A program made the translations under genes and the position numbers. This document shows, one piece after another, positions 62,747 to 64,000 of a stretch of DNA of 64,000 bases. Source of the DNA: Panagrolaimus kolymaensis (lineage: Eukaryota; Nematoda; Chromadorea; Rhabditida; Panagrolaimidae); the NCBI GenBank assembly GCA_028622995.1, contig JAJQJQ010000018.1, positions 1,860,001-1,924,000 of the forward strand, given 5' to 3'. Under the pieces are notes generated by a model. The model saw only the letters and a program-made list of their open reading frames with translations. It was not told the DNA's origin and did no database searches. Every line of letters begins with the position of its first letter. Within the stretch, counting starts at the first letter, position 1.

Positions 62747-64000
62747 TTCCTCTAAACACAGAAAAATTTATGGGAGGTTCCCATCCTATTAAAGTGGTTA
62801 GTAACTATTTCAAAACTAATTATATATCATTATTTAATGCTATTTATCATAATATCTTGGCTTTTTAACGATTAATTAGCATAATTTAAAGTTTTTCGCG
62901 AAAATCACAGTTTTTTGACTAAAACTTTTTTTCCATTCAATGGTTTAACTATGAAACTAGGAGGTGCAGAACTTCAGAATATGACAAATTTGATTTTCCT
63001 TTTTATATTTTAACTAAAGTTATTGGGCTTAGAGAAAAGTTGGCCCCGTTTGCATTATTAAGGTACCATTTTTTTTTTTCAAAAATCGATGAAAAAATTT
63101 TGCAACATGCATTTTCCCTTCCTTTGTCGCACTTGCTCAGTGGTGGAAGGCGGTGTATTGAAAGGTTGATGGAAGTTCGAAACCGCGGAGATGTAAATAA
63201 TTTTTTTGAATATCTTTAACTATAAAATGGAGGGAAATATTATTAAAATAATTTATGCTAATTTTATAACATAATTAGAATAATAAAAAAGCGATATTTA
63301 TCGAAAAATTAGCATATTTTTAATGTTTTTGACCAAATTTGGGGTAATGTATCTTTGGTTGATCGATCTTTTGGTGGATTTTCGATGGTTTTTGTGTTTA
63401 TGGATTTTGGGTTTATGGATCTGTGAGTGGATTTTTATGGATTTTTACCGTTCTTTGAGTGGATTTAGAAAAATTCTTGGATTGATTTTGAATGATCCAC
63501 GGGTTGATTTTTATGGATCTTCGGGTGGGTTATGATAGATCCTTCCGCGGAATTTGAATGATCCTTGGGTGAATTTCCATGGATCTTTCAACTGTTTTCG
63601 GTGGATTTTCGTGGATATTTTGGTGGATATTAGGAGAGCTTCGGGTGGATATTTGACTAAGGTAGATCGAACTTTTGGTTGATCGATCTTAGGGTGGATG
63701 TATCTTTATGTGGATTTTTATGGATCTCTTTACTGTTTTGGGTGGATTTCTCGGTATCTTTGGGTTGATGGATCTTTGGGTTGATGGATCTTTGGGTTGA
63801 TGGATCTTTGGGTTGATGGATCTTTGGGTTGATGGATCTTTGGGTTGATGGATCTTTGGGTGGATTTCTCGGTATCCTTGGGTTGATAGATCCTTGGGTT
63901 GATAGATCTTTGGGTTGATGGATCTTTGGGTTGATGGATCTTTGGGTGGATTTCTCGGTATCCTTGGGTTGATAGATCTTTGGGTTGATGGATCCTTGGG
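62747..64000. repeat. Satellite unit B, copy 7, cut by window end
   Basis: Same order as the other units and with the copy-3 subtype markers (TTTATGTGG, two extra 16-mers). The array continues past the window. Confidence 0.95.

Overview
The window is AT-rich nuclear DNA from a nematode. The evidence is the intron style (mostly 45-60 nt introns with a short TTTTAG-type acceptor), splice acceptors placed directly before several start codons (likely spliced-leader sites), and nematode-typical families: a Shal-type K+ channel of shl-1 type, a supplementary nuclear hormone receptor with P-box CGACAAFFRR, a serpentine chemoreceptor and a GBA-like glucocerebrosidase. Three introns are best read as GC-AG, a feature reported to be common in some plant-parasitic tylenchid nematodes. 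This and the AT-richness suggest Tylenchina, but that is an inference.

Layout. 1-3.9 kb: no gene seen. 3.9-13.0 kb: a secreted Pro-rich protein (+), then four minus-strand genes: a 2-hydroxyacid dehydrogenase (GRHPR type), a 613-aa single-pass glycoprotein with a mucin-like stalk, a 113-aa single-pass membrane protein, and a second GRHPR copy with one frameshift. A 237-bp hAT-type MITE with an 8-bp target duplication lies at 6318-6554. 13.0-18.9 kb: gene-free. 18.9-27.5 kb: Kv4/Shal channel (+), amidophosphoribosyltransferase (+), secreted Cys-rich protein (+), and an APMAP/strictosidine-synthase-like propeller protein (-). 29.9-50.9 kb: STAT protein (+), small secreted Ig-like protein (+), nuclear receptor (+), BAF60/SMARCD subunit of SWI/SNF (+), 7TM chemoreceptor (+), SLC17-type transporter (-), glucocerebrosidase (+) and a small two-exon gene (+). 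Several neighbours are tail-to-tail with only 50-250 bp between stops. No operon or shared pathway is evident; this is a gene-dense mix of metabolism, signalling and chromatin genes.

51.0-64.0 kb is entirely repeats. A ~1.47-kb unit occurs seven times (five nearly identical, one diverged, one partial), together with two copies of a ~1.2-1.4-kb companion block. Five of the units end in a perfect 9-bp hairpin with a GAA loop containing the very stable DNA mini-hairpin GCGAAGC, and units also hold tRNA-like A/B boxes and a G-rich 16-bp minisatellite. The companion block carries a 36-bp minisatellite. This composite array, possibly subtelomeric or mobile-element-derived, is the most unusual part of the window. 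A 230-bp foldback element sits in a non-repeat island inside it.
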